From: an uncultured Prevotella sp.
Lineage (GTDB): Bacteria > Bacteroidota > Bacteroidia > Bacteroidales > Bacteroidaceae
Direction of reading: 5' to 3'
NCBI GenBank assembly: GCA_900548745.1
Contig: URLQ01000028.1
Span: 1 to 24,786 of the forward strand
Length of the DNA: 24,786 bases
The first letter of the stretch is position 1. Every line of letters starts with the position of its first letter. The notes under the pieces were generated by a model that saw only the letters and a list, made by a program, of their open reading frames with translations, was not told where the DNA came from and did no database searches. The position numbers and the translations under genes are program-made. Below, in pieces: positions 24,732 through 24,786 of the stretch.

Positions 24732-24786
24732 ACCTGAGTTCGGGATAAGAAAGTCTTTATAAAAGTTGGTAATCTCAATAATTTTT
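24732..24786 (+). mobile_element. Left end of a second IS982-family copy, cut by the window edge
   Basis: The first 19 bases match 8870-8888 exactly, and the following AAAAGTTGGTAATCTC is also shared with copy 1. Between these lies a short stretch that differs (AAGTCTTTAT against AATATGCTTT), so this is a close but not identical copy. It has the same orientation as copy 1 and interrupts the NOV-type gene. Confidence 0.85.

Noticed and set aside
1..24786. CRISPR array
   Set aside because: No regularly spaced direct repeats of 20-40 bases were seen on either strand.

Overview
This window looks like a chromosome segment from a Bacteroidota member, most likely Prevotella/Bacteroides-like. The signs are a DnaK with a DVQDADFEEVK-type tail, promoters of the Bacteroidota form (TTTG ~20 bp TAnnTTTG), few Shine-Dalgarno sites, an ISAon1-type transposase, and mobile-element genes of the BT4734/DUF3987 and Bacteroides Mob kinds. 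No database search was possible, so every family name rests on motifs and on recall of the families.

Layout. (1) Positions 1-3484 are core-like: the 5' part of a secreted PNGase F-like protein (minus strand, running off the left edge) is divergent from dnaK, which ends in a strong terminator. (2) Positions 3551-5131 hold a decayed ISAon1-type insertion sequence with 63-bp terminal inverted repeats and at least five lesions in its transposase. (3) Positions 5174-8006 form a minus-strand operon of three genes: an ABC/AAA-type ATPase, a KwaA-like membrane protein and a KwaB-like DUF4868 protein. It reads as a Kiwa-type anti-phage locus with an extra ATPase. (4) Positions 8132-8716 carry two very small conserved-type genes with a Bacteroidota promoter and a terminator. 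The 5' end of a group IIC-like intron follows directly after that terminator and is cut off by an IS982-family element (8870-10016).

(5) Positions 10017-14917 hold a gene remnant and a restriction-modification island: an Xre controller and two tandem MjaI-family endonuclease paralogues on the plus strand, meeting two beta-class methyltransferases with their own Xre regulator on the minus strand at a shared bidirectional terminator. (6) Positions 15348-20795 are a mobilizable-element module: an excisionase-like HTH protein, a VirE_N/BT4734-type primase and DUF3987 helicase gene (apparently broken twice), an unknown protein, a DUF6291-like protein, a hairpin-rich candidate oriT and a MobV-type relaxase. 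(7) Positions 20890-24731 hold two more defence-type genes on the minus strand: a DUF3644 protein with a HEPN-like R-x4-H motif, and the C-terminal 850 residues of a large NO VEIN/sacsin-like ATPase-nuclease. Its N-terminal part is cut off at a second IS982 left end (24732), where the window stops.

Taken together, this is a defence island assembled by mobile elements. Positions 10017-24731 lie between two IS982 left ends in the same orientation, so the restriction-modification, mobilization and HEPN/NOV genes could be, or have been, an IS982-bounded block. The best candidates for something under-described are the three-gene ATPase-KwaA-KwaB operon, the double MjaI-type R-M locus, a MobV-nick-like motif in front of the R-M controller, and the DUF3644 plus NOV-type pair.
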